64,000 nt of DNA from positions 248,001-312,000 of the forward strand of contig NZ_WJIB01000004.1 in assembly GCF_019400745.1 (NCBI RefSeq), in the 5' to 3' direction. A program made the translations under genes and the position numbers. Position 1 is the first letter of the stretch; every line of letters starts with the position of its first letter. This stretch comes from Cohnella sp. CFH 77786. Lineage in GTDB: Bacteria; Bacillota; Bacilli; Paenibacillales; Paenibacillaceae. The notes under the pieces are model-generated. The model saw only the letters and a list, made by a program, of their open reading frames with translations. It made no database searches and was not told the DNA's origin. This document shows, piece by piece, positions 52,963-61,391 of this stretch.

Positions 52963-53655
52963 TTACGCTTCGGCAGGGGCCGTGAAGCGGAAGATATACA
53001 TCTGCTCGTATTCGAATAGCATCCGATCGGAAACGCAATTGAACCATCTTTCCTCACCGGAAACGGCGACGTAGCCTTGGGGCAGCATCCTTCGGATTCC
53101 GACTTGAAATCCTTCATCCAGGAAGGCACCCGCAATGTCGTCGAGCGTATGCTCGTTCATCGGCAGGGAGCCGTGCCGGTTGATTTTCTCGCGGATGGAC
53201 GGAAGGCTCGGATTGCCCGCGTAGTCCGAATAGGTCGCGTAGTACACGCCGCCCGGCTTGAGGGCTTGCTTGATTTTCCAAGCATGCTCCCGAAGGTCCG
53301 AGATGAGGTAGATAACCGAAATGCTGATCGCCAGATCGAACCGGTGACGGTACTGCTCGGGAGTCGAGGTCGCTTCGTAATGGATCGGCAGGTTCCCTTT
53401 CCGCTTATTGGCGATCTCCACCGAACGACGGGCCAGATCGATGCCAATGCCGCTCCGGAACGGTCTTTCTCCGTGCAGAAAACGCAGGAAGCCGCCTTGA
53501 TTGCAGCCGAAATCGAGAATCGTATCCTCGCTCAGGTCTTGCTCCTCTACATACTGGAGCACCTTGCGCCAATGAACTTGATGGCCGTCCTCCATCCGCT
53601 GCTCGCCGCTCTCCGGCTCCGTCCACCATACGTCGTACAGCTGACTGCCGCTCAT
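52963..53655 (-). CDS. Class I SAM-dependent methyltransferase, first gene of the Zur operon
   Basis: 230 aa. Motif I is ILDFGCNQGGFLRF, with a GIGIDLARRSVEIA acidic end and KPGGVYYATYSDYAG. Substrate unknown. Its place as first gene of a zinc-repressed ABC-import operon, 32 bp before the binding protein gene, suggests it modifies a metal chelator or takes part in chelator release. No nicotianamine-synthase-like (CntL) features are obvious, so it is not a staphylopine synthase. Confidence 0.87.
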   Translation of the reverse strand: MSGSQLYDVWWTEPESGEQRMEDGHQVHWRKVLQYVEEQDLSEDTILDFGCNQGGFLRFLHGERPFRSGIGIDLARRSVEIANKRKGNLPIHYEATSTPEQYRHRFDLAISISVIYLISDLREHAWKIKQALKPGGVYYATYSDYAGNPSLPSIREKINRHGSLPMNEHTLDDIAGAFLDEGFQVGIRRMLPQGYVAVSGEERWFNCVSDRMLFEYEQMYIFRFTAPAEA

Positions 53656-53679
53656 CGGTTGTTCCCATCCTTTCGTTAA

Positions 53680-53723
53680 TCGTAATTGTTACGCTCTAAA
53701 TAACCGTAATGATTACGATTATA
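53680..53723 (-). promoter_or_regulatory. Tandem Zur boxes and promoter of the ABC operon
   Basis: Two boxes, TCGTAATTGTTACGC (53680-53694) and CCGTAATGATTACGA (53704-53718), each close to TCGTAATnATTACGA. The second abuts a TATAAT (53718-53723) on the minus strand. They lie 25 and 49 bases before the methyltransferase ATG. Confidence 0.85.
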
Positions 53724-53860
53724 GTGCAAAAGTTGGTTTTGTACACCATTTTTTAGCGAGCTTGGCTGCCGGCCCCCTCCTTACAAAACAAATAGGCGGA
53801 CGAGTGTTGCTTGAAAATCGAGTATGAGACCGTGAATGTACATTCTGAATCTGAACGTCG

Positions 53861-53889
53861 AAAGAGCTTCCCGCAGCGGGAAGCTCTTT
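53861..53889 (-). terminator. Terminator of the M24 peptidase gene
   Basis: Perfect 14-bp stem AAAGAGCTTCCCGC / GCGGGAAGCTCTTT, 14 bases after the stop codon. Bases 53724-53860 hold no gene. Confidence 0.85.
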
Positions 53890-53902
53890 GTTTACTTGTC
53901 GC

Positions 53903-54994
53903 TCATATCCCGATGACCGTCAATTCCTTAGGAAAAGAGGTCATCACCTCGGCGCCGTTCGCCGTCACCAGCACATTGTCTTCGATCCGGACGCCGCCGA
54001 GTCCCGGGATATATATACCCGGCTCCGCGGTGAACACCATTCCCTCGCGGACCGGATCGGTATTGTTCCCATGAATGGACGGATATTCATGGATTTCGAG
54101 TCCGAACCCGTGCCCGGCACGGGTGATGAACCATTCACCATACCCTCTGCTCCCGATGACGCTCCGGGCTGCCGCGTCCAAGCTTCCGAACGCGACGCCC
54201 GGACGGACGGCTTCGATCATGCTGCGGTTCGCCTGAAGAACCGCGTCGTAGATCTCCTTGCGCTTCCCGCCGATTTCGCCGACGGCAAACGTACGCGTCA
54301 AGTCCGAAGCATAACCGCCCACAAACACGCCCGCATCGAACAGCAGCAATTCCCCTTCCCGAATCGGGTCCGCCCCGGGCACGCCATGCGGCAGCCCCGA
54401 CTTCTCGCCGGCCAGCACCATCGTATCGAAGGACGGCCCGTCCGCGCCGTAACGTTTCATGCGGTATTCCATCTCGGCAACGAGATCGAGTTCGGTGACT
54501 CCGGGCTTCACCAGTGGAAGGGTATCCCGGAATACGTTCTCGATGCAGACGATGGCGCGCCGGATCGCGGCGATTTCCTCGCTGCTCTTGATCACGCGAA
54601 TCCGGGCCAGCTCGTCGTCCACGCCGACCGCCTGCTTTGCTCCCGTTATTTCCATGATCGCCTGGTATCGCTTAACGTTCATATGCTCTTCCTGGATGCC
54701 GATTCGAGCGATCCCGTCGGGTAGACGGCCCTTCAGCACCGAGTAAGGATCTTGACCGTCTTCATGAGCATGGATGGAGCCCAAGCTCGCCGACCGCACC
54801 GCCTTCTCCCGGTCCAGCGCCGGCACGCACAGAAACGGCTCTTCTCCCTTCACGCAGACAAGCGCCAAGAACCGTTCGTGCGGATCCGTGTAGAAGCCCG
54901 TGAAATAATAAATCAGTTTCGGCAGCGTAATGAACGCCGCATCCAGCGATTTCTCCTCGAGCACGCCGTAAAGCCTCTTCAACCTGTCGTTCAT
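53903..54994 (-). CDS. M24 family metallopeptidase (Xaa-Pro aminopeptidase-like)
   Basis: 363 aa. The N-terminal creatinase-type domain precedes a pita-bread fold with the dimetal ligands: two Asp in [20 protein letters not shown], His in [12 protein letters not shown], and Glu in [10 protein letters not shown] and GVRIEDN. It removes N-terminal residues before proline. ATG codons at 54997 and 54994 are both near GGTGAAGG. A single-gene unit, next to the Zur boxes but not clearly controlled by them. Confidence 0.93.
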   Translation of the reverse strand: MNDRLKRLYGVLEEKSLDAAFITLPKLIYYFTGFYTDPHERFLALVCVKGEEPFLCVPALDREKAVRSASLGSIHAHEDGQDPYSVLKGRLPDGIARIGIQEEHMNVKRYQAIMEITGAKQAVGVDDELARIRVIKSSEEIAAIRRAIVCIENVFRDTLPLVKPGVTELDLVAEMEYRMKRYGADGPSFDTMVLAGEKSGLPHGVPGADPIREGELLLFDAGVFVGGYASDLTRTFAVGEIGGKRKEIYDAVLQANRSMIEAVRPGVAFGSLDAAARSVIGSRGYGEWFITRAGHGFGLEIHEYPSIHGNNTDPVREGMVFTAEPGIYIPGLGGVRIEDNVLVTANGAEVMTSFPKELTVIGI

Positions 54995-55278
54995 CATCCT
55001 TCACCAGCCTTTCTCGATTTCACGGTCTATCTGTCAGAGCCGACTTCTCGTTTATGATTAGAAAGCGGGTCGACATTAATATTCAAAAATACATAATATG
55101 CATGAAAAAAATGTGCAATTTTTTAGGTATACAAACGCAATTCAATTTCCTATCCTTAAAAAGAGTTTGGCAGTTCATCCGTTGAATGTAAAGAACCCTG
55201 GATACACTTCAAGCTAAATAACATACCGAAGCGCGATCCGGTTCAAGAGGGATTTTAATACTCACTCTAGGAGGAGTC

Positions 55279-56091
55279 ATGATGGGAAACGTGAGCATTC
55301 GATTCGACCGGTTTCCGGGAGGGCTTGGCAAGGCGGTCGTGCTTAGTTTTGACGATGGCCGCGAGCAAGACAGGAGGCTGGTGCAGGCGTTTAACCGATA
55401 TGGCCTCAAAGGAACGTTCCATCTGAATTCCGGTAATTTCGGCAGGGAAGGATACATCCGTGCCGAAGAAGTGGCGGACTTATATCGCGGCCACGAGATC
55501 TCGGCCCATACCGTCACGCATCCGTTCCTGGAGCAGTCTCCGGACGACCAGATCGCGGAGGAGCTGATTGCGGACCGCCGTAATTTGGAAGCGATTGCGG
55601 AATATCCCGTACGCGGCATGAGTTATCCGTTCGGCACCTACAACGACCGCGTCGTGCACGCGCTGCCGGTGCTCGGTATCGAATATGCCCGCACCGTCCA
55701 GAGCCACGGCGGCTTCCACATGCCGGATGATCCGCTGAGATGGCATCCGACCTGCCACCACAAGGACATGGTCGAGAAAGCGGAACAGCTGCTGTCCTCC
55801 AAACCATACTTCAGCCGGATGGAGCTTTTGTTCATTTGGGGTCACAGCTACGAGTTCGACCACGATGACAACTGGGAGCTGGTAGACAAGACGGGAGAGA
55901 TGCTCGGCGGCGAGGAGTCGGTCTGGAAAGCGACGATGACGGATATTGTATCCTATCAGAATGCGCTCAAAGCGCTCCGTTTCTCGGTTGATCGAAGCAT
56001 GGTGCATAATCCGAACGCTCTTGATGTTTGGGTTAGCGCGGACGGCGAAGCCGTCCGTATTGCGGCAGGTGAAACGAAAAGGCTGAGATAG
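55279..56091 (+). CDS. Polysaccharide deacetylase (NodB homology)
   Basis: 270 aa. NodB motifs are visible: MT1 SFDDG, MT2 SAHTVTHPF (metal His residues), MT3 MSYPFGTYNDR. There is no signal peptide, unlike many wall-directed members, so a cytoplasmic or spore-related substrate is possible. GGAGGAG precedes ATG 55279. The 260-bp AT-rich upstream gap (55019-55278) has no gene. Confidence 0.9.
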   Translation: MMGNVSIRFDRFPGGLGKAVVLSFDDGREQDRRLVQAFNRYGLKGTFHLNSGNFGREGYIRAEEVADLYRGHEISAHTVTHPFLEQSPDDQIAEELIADRRNLEAIAEYPVRGMSYPFGTYNDRVVHALPVLGIEYARTVQSHGGFHMPDDPLRWHPTCHHKDMVEKAEQLLSSKPYFSRMELLFIWGHSYEFDHDDNWELVDKTGEMLGGEESVWKATMTDIVSYQNALKALRFSVDRSMVHNPNALDVWVSADGEAVRIAAGETKRLR

Positions 56092-56180
56092 CAATGTCTA
56101 AGCCGGTTATGGACGCGTGCTTGTATGACTGCTTAATTCGTTGGTTTCGAGTAGAATGCATCTTCTAGTCTCCCTGGTTT

Positions 56181-56223
56181 GTTGTTGGATCCGTCAGCTG
56201 GCCAGCGTCGTGGATCCAACAAC
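56181..56223. other. Long stem-loop, terminator-like
   Basis: GTTGTTGGATCC pairs perfectly with GGATCCAACAAC, and the loop itself contains the palindrome GCTGGCCAGC. It is 90 bases after the deacetylase stop. A T5 follows at about 56240. Confidence 0.7.
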
Positions 56224-56298
56224 ATCATACCAAGGAGTCTTTTTGTTTCTCAAAGCTTGGCGAGGGAGACCGGGAGATTCCCTCCCCTAAGCAAGAGA

Positions 56299-56342
56299 GG
56301 GGCTGTCCCAAAGTAGGTAGTTTCTACTTTAGGGACAACCCC
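56299..56342. terminator. 44-bp hairpin at the end of the GH74 gene
   Basis: GGGGCTGTCCC pairs with GGGACAACCCC (one mismatch), with AAAGTAG/CTACTTT inside. It sits 19 bases after the minus-strand stop. The outer arm resembles terminal repeats seen on some transposons, so it may be a small mobile or extragenic palindrome used as terminator. Confidence 0.7.
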
Positions 56343-56360
56343 ATCGTCTAAAAGAATGCC

Positions 56361-59300
56361 TTAAGAATACTTGACTGCGTATTTGCCGAGCTGCTTCGCT
56401 TTGAACTCGACATTGCCCGTTTTCGGATTGTACTTCGCATTATTGACGACTTCCAGCTTTCCATTATCGTTTAAATAATAGAGTTCGACCCGGTTTGGTT
56501 TCTCGCCATCCTTAAGCGTGTACCCGATCGCCACGCTGATGTCGTTGCCGTCGAATTTCGTTACCGGCTTCCCGTCCACCGTCAGGCTGAAGTCGAGCAT
56601 CCTGCTGCCGCCCAGCTTGTTCTGCACGTCGCCTGGAAGTGTGCCTGCATCCACGATGCCGACTTGGAGCTGAACGCCGGCCGTTGGCGACAGACGGCTT
56701 CCCCGGACCAGCTTCGGATCGATCGAGACGGCGGCAAGTCCGTTGTCGACCACGATCGTTTTAACACCGCGGTCGTCCGCATAGGTAAGCGACTTGGCCG
56801 GCATTTCGACTTTCACGGCCTTGACGTCCGCCAGCGGCTTCACCTCGACGCTCACCGTCTTGTCCTGCGTCTGCTCAATCGCGCTCCGCAGGATGTCCTC
56901 GCCCAAGGATACGGATGCCGTCCCCTCAGTGTCCACAGACGGCTCGGCATGGATCTTGCCATTGCTTTGCGTAATTGCCGGCGTGACGGTGACGACCGCC
57001 GTGGCGGCATACTGGCCGTCCGCGCTTACGGCGGTAATCGCGGCCGTCCCCGGCTTCAGTCCGGTTACCTGGTCTCCCGAGACGCTCGCAACGGATTCGT
57101 CGCTGGATGACCAGACGACCGGACGGCTGGATGCGCCGCCGTCGAATACCGGAGCGAGAGCAGCCGAATTGCCGGCCATAACCGTCAAATCGTTCACATG
57201 GAACCCTTGCACTGCCGCACCTTGTTTAATATCGCCGCGCACGATGCCCATACCGTTCGTTCCGATATAGACCCGTCCGTACACTTGTCCGTCGCCCGTA
57301 ATCGTCGACTCTACATTCGCGTATTGATGCTGCTCGTCATTAATGCGGATCCAGCTCGCTCCTTCGTCCTCCGAACGGTAGAACCAGAACTTGCCCCCGT
57401 TCACTTTCAGAACGGCGTAGATCGTTTTATACGTTTTGCCCGGCGCTTCTTTGCCGAAACCGATAGATAGAGCCTCGTCGACACCGTTTATTTTCTTGAA
57501 GCTTGCTCCCGAATCCGTCGAACGGTAAAGTCCTCCAGAGCTGGCAAGCCAGATATCGCCTTCGGCCGTAGGAGCAGCCTTGAACTTGCCATTCAGATTT
57601 TGCGGCAATCCGGAAGCCGCCGCAGCCGAGAAGTTGGCGCCGCCATCCGTGCTGACATAGAACACCCCGTCAAGGAAACCGTAGAATTTGTCCGGATTGA
57701 CGCGGTCCGAAGAGACACTCGCGCCTTGCGGGATGCCTTGCGAGGCCGTCCACGTCTTGCCAAGGTCGGTAGAGAAGCTTACCGGCCGGACGGCGCTGCC
57801 ATCTGGCTTCGGGGCCCAAACGATCGTATGGCCATTCGCGCCGACCGCGACCTGTCCTCCGCTCGTATTGTCGCTGTTCTCCGCCTGCCAGGCATTGGCT
57901 GCAGGCGTCCAGGTGATGCCGTTGTCCGTCGATACGCCCATCCGCGCGTCTTGATTCGATGCAGTGCCAACTCGCACGATCAAGTTCGGATTCGTCTCCG
58001 CGTAGTCCAGATCGGTGCTGGAATTGAGATAAGGATTCCTGATCATATGAGGCGACTTATTCAAGTCTTCATGACGGAACCCCCCGATATCGCCCATTGC
58101 GCTGATCAACGGTGCCCCGGATGGAGGACTGATCAAGCCCAAAATTCCATTCTCTTCAATCCCGTTCGCCATGACGGAGATCCCGATTTTCTCGCCCTTG
58201 TCGAAATTGGTCATGTCCTCGGAGCCGTACAGTGTCGCCCCGGTACCGTACATGATCCGGTCGGAGTTGAACGGATCGATCTCCAGGTCGCCGATTCCCC
58301 AGCCAAGCGTCGGCGAGGTTACCGGATCGGTCTCCGGATCACGTTGAATACCCCAATCGAGCCATGGCGAGATCGAATAATCGATCGTGTACCGGTTGTC
58401 GCGCTTCGGATACGAGGTGAACTCCCACAGATTTTTCCATGTTTTTCCGCCGTCCGTACTGCGGTAAATCGATTGGTCCGGCCACCATTTGTTCAACGTA
58501 ACTGCCATCAGCGTATCGGGATGCTGAGCGTCGACGGCAAGACCGCCGAACGGATTGCTCGTATTGCCGGCTCCGCCAGGGCTGATGTCCGTCCACTCGC
58601 CCGTCTTCGTATCCAGCTTCCATACCGCACCGCTGCCGGCGTCGAACGGTCCGAGCTCCGAGTTGTACGTTATGTACAGCATGCCGTTGGAACCCAGCGT
58701 TCCGTGGTGGGGCATGAATCCCTGCTTCGGCTGGCCCGCCACCGGTTCCCAGGTAGCCCCGCCGTCGACCGACTTGTAAATGCTCGTCTGCTTGTCCGCC
58801 AAGCCGACATAAATCGTCTGCGTCGCATGGCCCGCAGAGCCCGTCGAAGGATCGAAAGTGATCCATACGGGGCCGACATTGCCTCCGAAGTAATCGTTCA
58901 CGTCGCCGATTGCTGTGAAGCTGCTCACCTTATGCCATGTCGCTCCATAGTCCTCGCTCTTCCACAAACCGTTTCCGTTGCGGGCTCCCACATAGAGGAT
59001 CCGGTTATCATTCGGGTCTATAACCAGACGTTCGCCCATGGTCCGGCCGGGCATGTTGCCGCCGAATTTGAACGGCATTTCCGTCTTCTCCCACGTTTGC
59101 CCGCGGTCATTCGAACGAAGAATGTAACCGTTCGTTTGCACCCATTCGTTCGAGTAGGTGCCGGCCGCAATGTAGACGCGGTTCGGATCGACAGGGTCGG
59201 TAGCAATACTCTCAACACCCGACAGGTTCCAATCCTCCTTGTTCAGCCATTCCAACAGCTGGATCCACGTCTTGGTCGCCGGGTCCCAGCGATACGCGCC

Positions 59301-59567
59301 GCCCATGTCCGTGCGGGCATAGATGAGATCCTTCTCCTTCGTGTTGAAAATAATGCCCGGAATCAATCCGCCGCCGACGATCTTCACCCTGCCCCAATCA
59401 TAGGCTTGCGATTTCACCGGCACGATGTCCGACTGTACGGCCGTTGCTGCGCTTCCGGTCGAATCCGCCGCGAATGCCTTGCCGGGATTCGTCGTCAACG
59501 AAGGGCCCATGCTTACCGTCAACGCTGCGGCCGTCAGCACAGACAGCCATATTTTCCTTTTTTTCAT
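56361..59567 (-). CDS. Secreted GH74 xyloglucanase with Big_2-type domain
   Basis: 1068 aa. Signal peptide (MKKRKIWLSVLTAAALTVS, cut near AFAA at about 34). The two seven-bladed BNR-type propellers (about 50-760) carry the GH74 hallmarks GGGLIPGIIFNTKEKDLIYA, D87 in ARTDMGGAYRWD and the LEIDPFNSD region (D431). A Big_2 Ig-like domain (about 790-865, WSSSDESVASVSGDQVTGLK) and a C-terminal beta domain (about 870-1068) follow. It hydrolyses the beta-1,4-glucan backbone of xyloglucan. Two cre-like sites lie upstream, so it is probably catabolite-repressed. Confidence 0.93.
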   Translation of the reverse strand: MKKRKIWLSVLTAAALTVSMGPSLTTNPGKAFAADSTGSAATAVQSDIVPVKSQAYDWGRVKIVGGGLIPGIIFNTKEKDLIYARTDMGGAYRWDPATKTWIQLLEWLNKEDWNLSGVESIATDPVDPNRVYIAAGTYSNEWVQTNGYILRSNDRGQTWEKTEMPFKFGGNMPGRTMGERLVIDPNDNRILYVGARNGNGLWKSEDYGATWHKVSSFTAIGDVNDYFGGNVGPVWITFDPSTGSAGHATQTIYVGLADKQTSIYKSVDGGATWEPVAGQPKQGFMPHHGTLGSNGMLYITYNSELGPFDAGSGAVWKLDTKTGEWTDISPGGAGNTSNPFGGLAVDAQHPDTLMAVTLNKWWPDQSIYRSTDGGKTWKNLWEFTSYPKRDNRYTIDYSISPWLDWGIQRDPETDPVTSPTLGWGIGDLEIDPFNSDRIMYGTGATLYGSEDMTNFDKGEKIGISVMANGIEENGILGLISPPSGAPLISAMGDIGGFRHEDLNKSPHMIRNPYLNSSTDLDYAETNPNLIVRVGTASNQDARMGVSTDNGITWTPAANAWQAENSDNTSGGQVAVGANGHTIVWAPKPDGSAVRPVSFSTDLGKTWTASQGIPQGASVSSDRVNPDKFYGFLDGVFYVSTDGGANFSAAAASGLPQNLNGKFKAAPTAEGDIWLASSGGLYRSTDSGASFKKINGVDEALSIGFGKEAPGKTYKTIYAVLKVNGGKFWFYRSEDEGASWIRINDEQHQYANVESTITGDGQVYGRVYIGTNGMGIVRGDIKQGAAVQGFHVNDLTVMAGNSAALAPVFDGGASSRPVVWSSSDESVASVSGDQVTGLKPGTAAITAVSADGQYAATAVVTVTPAITQSNGKIHAEPSVDTEGTASVSLGEDILRSAIEQTQDKTVSVEVKPLADVKAVKVEMPAKSLTYADDRGVKTIVVDNGLAAVSIDPKLVRGSRLSPTAGVQLQVGIVDAGTLPGDVQNKLGGSRMLDFSLTVDGKPVTKFDGNDISVAIGYTLKDGEKPNRVELYYLNDNGKLEVVNNAKYNPKTGNVEFKAKQLGKYAVKYS

Positions 59568-59598
59568 TCCCTTAATTGTCCTCCTTATGATTAATGTC

Positions 59599-59647
59599 AT
59601 TGCAAACGCTGTCATTCGCGTCGAATTAATCATAGTGAAAACGATTT
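59599..59647. promoter_or_regulatory. Two CcpA (cre) sites upstream of the GH74 gene
   Basis: TGAAAACGATTTCA (59634-59647) fits the cre consensus TGnAAnCGnWWnCA at every position, and TGCAAACGCTGTCA (59599-59612) fits with one deviation. They are 32 to 80 bases before the start codon. Confidence 0.75.
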
Positions 59648-59723
59648 CATTTAGATACCCAAAAAACAGAACTAAATATCATGTCAAAATCTTAAATCGC
59701 CCAGTCATGATTTGATCTCTTGC

Positions 59724-61391
59724 TCACGGCTTCCCGCCGTTCACGATCCGGGTAACCTCTTCGGTGATCCGGTCGCCGCCTCTCGATTTCCATTCCCGGA
59801 CGAAATCGTCGAAAGCGCTGACGGGCTTGTCTCCGACGATGATCTGCAAGAATGCTTCGTTCTCCAGCTTCTGCAGGTCATCCCATTTCGATTCCATCGC
59901 AGGCGTCGTGCCGTAGAACAGGCTTCGCACCTTCACCATCCGGGCCTCCTTCAAAGCGCCGCCTCCATCCAGATAGGCGTGAGCCGTCTTCCAGGCGTCC
60001 ATGTTTTTCTTCGGGTTCTCTTTCTCCTGAAGCGCCAAATCATATACCGTTCTCGTATCGGCATCGAACGTACCGGGGTCGATCTTGCCATCCAGGGCTC
60101 TCCGAACGTCGTAGGCACGTTTCTCGACTGCGTCGGAATATTCGAGCAGCAGGTCGAACGGATAGTAGTGGCGGAGCTGGATACCGGTCTGCGAGGCGTA
60201 ATCGTCCAATTCCCGGACCTCCTCCGCGTGCGGGTCCTGCCTGCGTTCAAGCCGGGTAAAGACGTTGAGCAGCCGGATGGCCGCTTCGGGATGCGGATAC
60301 CCTTTGCGCACGACGAGATATCGATCGGTGACAGGTGCCGCGTGCGTCACGAATACGCCCTGAGTGTCGCGCGGCACGGCATAGGCGCTCCATTCCGCTT
60401 TCGTATCCGCGGCAACGGCGGCGGACAACGGCCAGTACGGCATCCACCACGGACCGAAGAACATGCCGGCGCGGTTCTCGAGAATCGGCTTCTCCGTCTC
60501 CTTGTACAATACGAACTGGGGATCAATCCACCCCCGCTTGTACCAATCCGCCAACACGTCGAGCGCTTCCTTGTTCTCGGGCGTAATCGAGCCGTAGAGA
60601 ACGTTCCCGTCCCGGTCCTTGATCCAGTTCTTGGGGAATGCATGGAAGGCGCTGAAAATCGTATCAAAACCGCCGACAAGCGGCTTCTGCCCGTAGATAA
60701 CCTCATTAGAGCCGGTTAGGCCGACAGTATCCCTCTTGCCGTTGTTGTCCGGATCGCGCTCGACGAAAGCCTGCGCGATCTTTCCGATGTCCTTCAGTGT
60801 CTTCGGCGGCTGCAAACCCAACCGATCGAGCCAATCCTTGCGCACCCACAGCAAGGATGGCGCGTCCGCTTCGATGGCGACGTTCGGCACGCCGTACAGC
60901 TTGCCGTCCGACATGGCGTCTTGAATGGCCAAGCCTTGCGTGGAGTCGATTATCGCCTTGACCAGGCTGGACGCATAATCCTGATACGTCTCCGTCAAGT
61001 CTTCCACCTTGCCGTTCTCGATCAGCCGTTTCAGTTGGTTGCGGTCGACGACCATCGCGTCGGGCAGATCGCCCGTCGCGATGGCGAAATCCACCTTCTG
61101 CCGGAAATCGTCCTCGCTCTTGGCTTCCCAGGCATGGACGACCTGGATGTTCGTCAAGCTCTCGATGTACCGCGAAACCGGGTTATTGTCGTTCGTGTCC
61201 CCGGCCGGCAGCCGGGATTCCGGTATTTTGAAGCCGATGCGAAGCGTAATCGGAGTCTCGTATTTGCCGTATGCCGGCATCTCTTCGGCAGCAGCCTGTT
61301 TCGTGCCGCCCGATTCGCCGCGGCACCCCGCGATGGCGCCCAGGAGCACCACGAGCGCCGCGGACAAAGCAGCCCGCCGCCTCCCGCTCAT
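59724..61391 (-). CDS. Extracellular solute-binding lipoprotein (LipO/carbohydrate type)
   Basis: 555 aa, lipobox LGAIAGCRGE. The long ABC-sugar binding fold (about 500 aa) includes NNPVSRYIESLTNIQVVHAW, VDFAIATGDLPDAMVV and DPQFVLYKETEKPILENRAG. It is the LipO/YtcQ type common in Paenibacillaceae. The start overlaps the response regulator's TGA by ATGA, so it belongs to the same operon. No permease or ATPase genes follow within the window on this side. Confidence 0.9.
   Translation of the reverse strand: MSGRRRAALSAALVVLLGAIAGCRGESGGTKQAAAEEMPAYGKYETPITLRIGFKIPESRLPAGDTNDNNPVSRYIESLTNIQVVHAWEAKSEDDFRQKVDFAIATGDLPDAMVVDRNQLKRLIENGKVEDLTETYQDYASSLVKAIIDSTQGLAIQDAMSDGKLYGVPNVAIEADAPSLLWVRKDWLDRLGLQPPKTLKDIGKIAQAFVERDPDNNGKRDTVGLTGSNEVIYGQKPLVGGFDTIFSAFHAFPKNWIKDRDGNVLYGSITPENKEALDVLADWYKRGWIDPQFVLYKETEKPILENRAGMFFGPWWMPYWPLSAAVAADTKAEWSAYAVPRDTQGVFVTHAAPVTDRYLVVRKGYPHPEAAIRLLNVFTRLERRQDPHAEEVRELDDYASQTGIQLRHYYPFDLLLEYSDAVEKRAYDVRRALDGKIDPGTFDADTRTVYDLALQEKENPKKNMDAWKTAHAYLDGGGALKEARMVKVRSLFYGTTPAMESKWDDLQKLENEAFLQIIVGDKPVSAFDDFVREWKSRGGDRITEEVTRIVNGGKP

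Noticed and set aside
57600..59594. A 664-codon open frame antisense to the GH74 gene
   Set aside because: It is the mirror of a GC-rich gene with strong third-codon bias. It has Arg-rich, non-domain sequence, while the GH74 frame has clear hallmarks.
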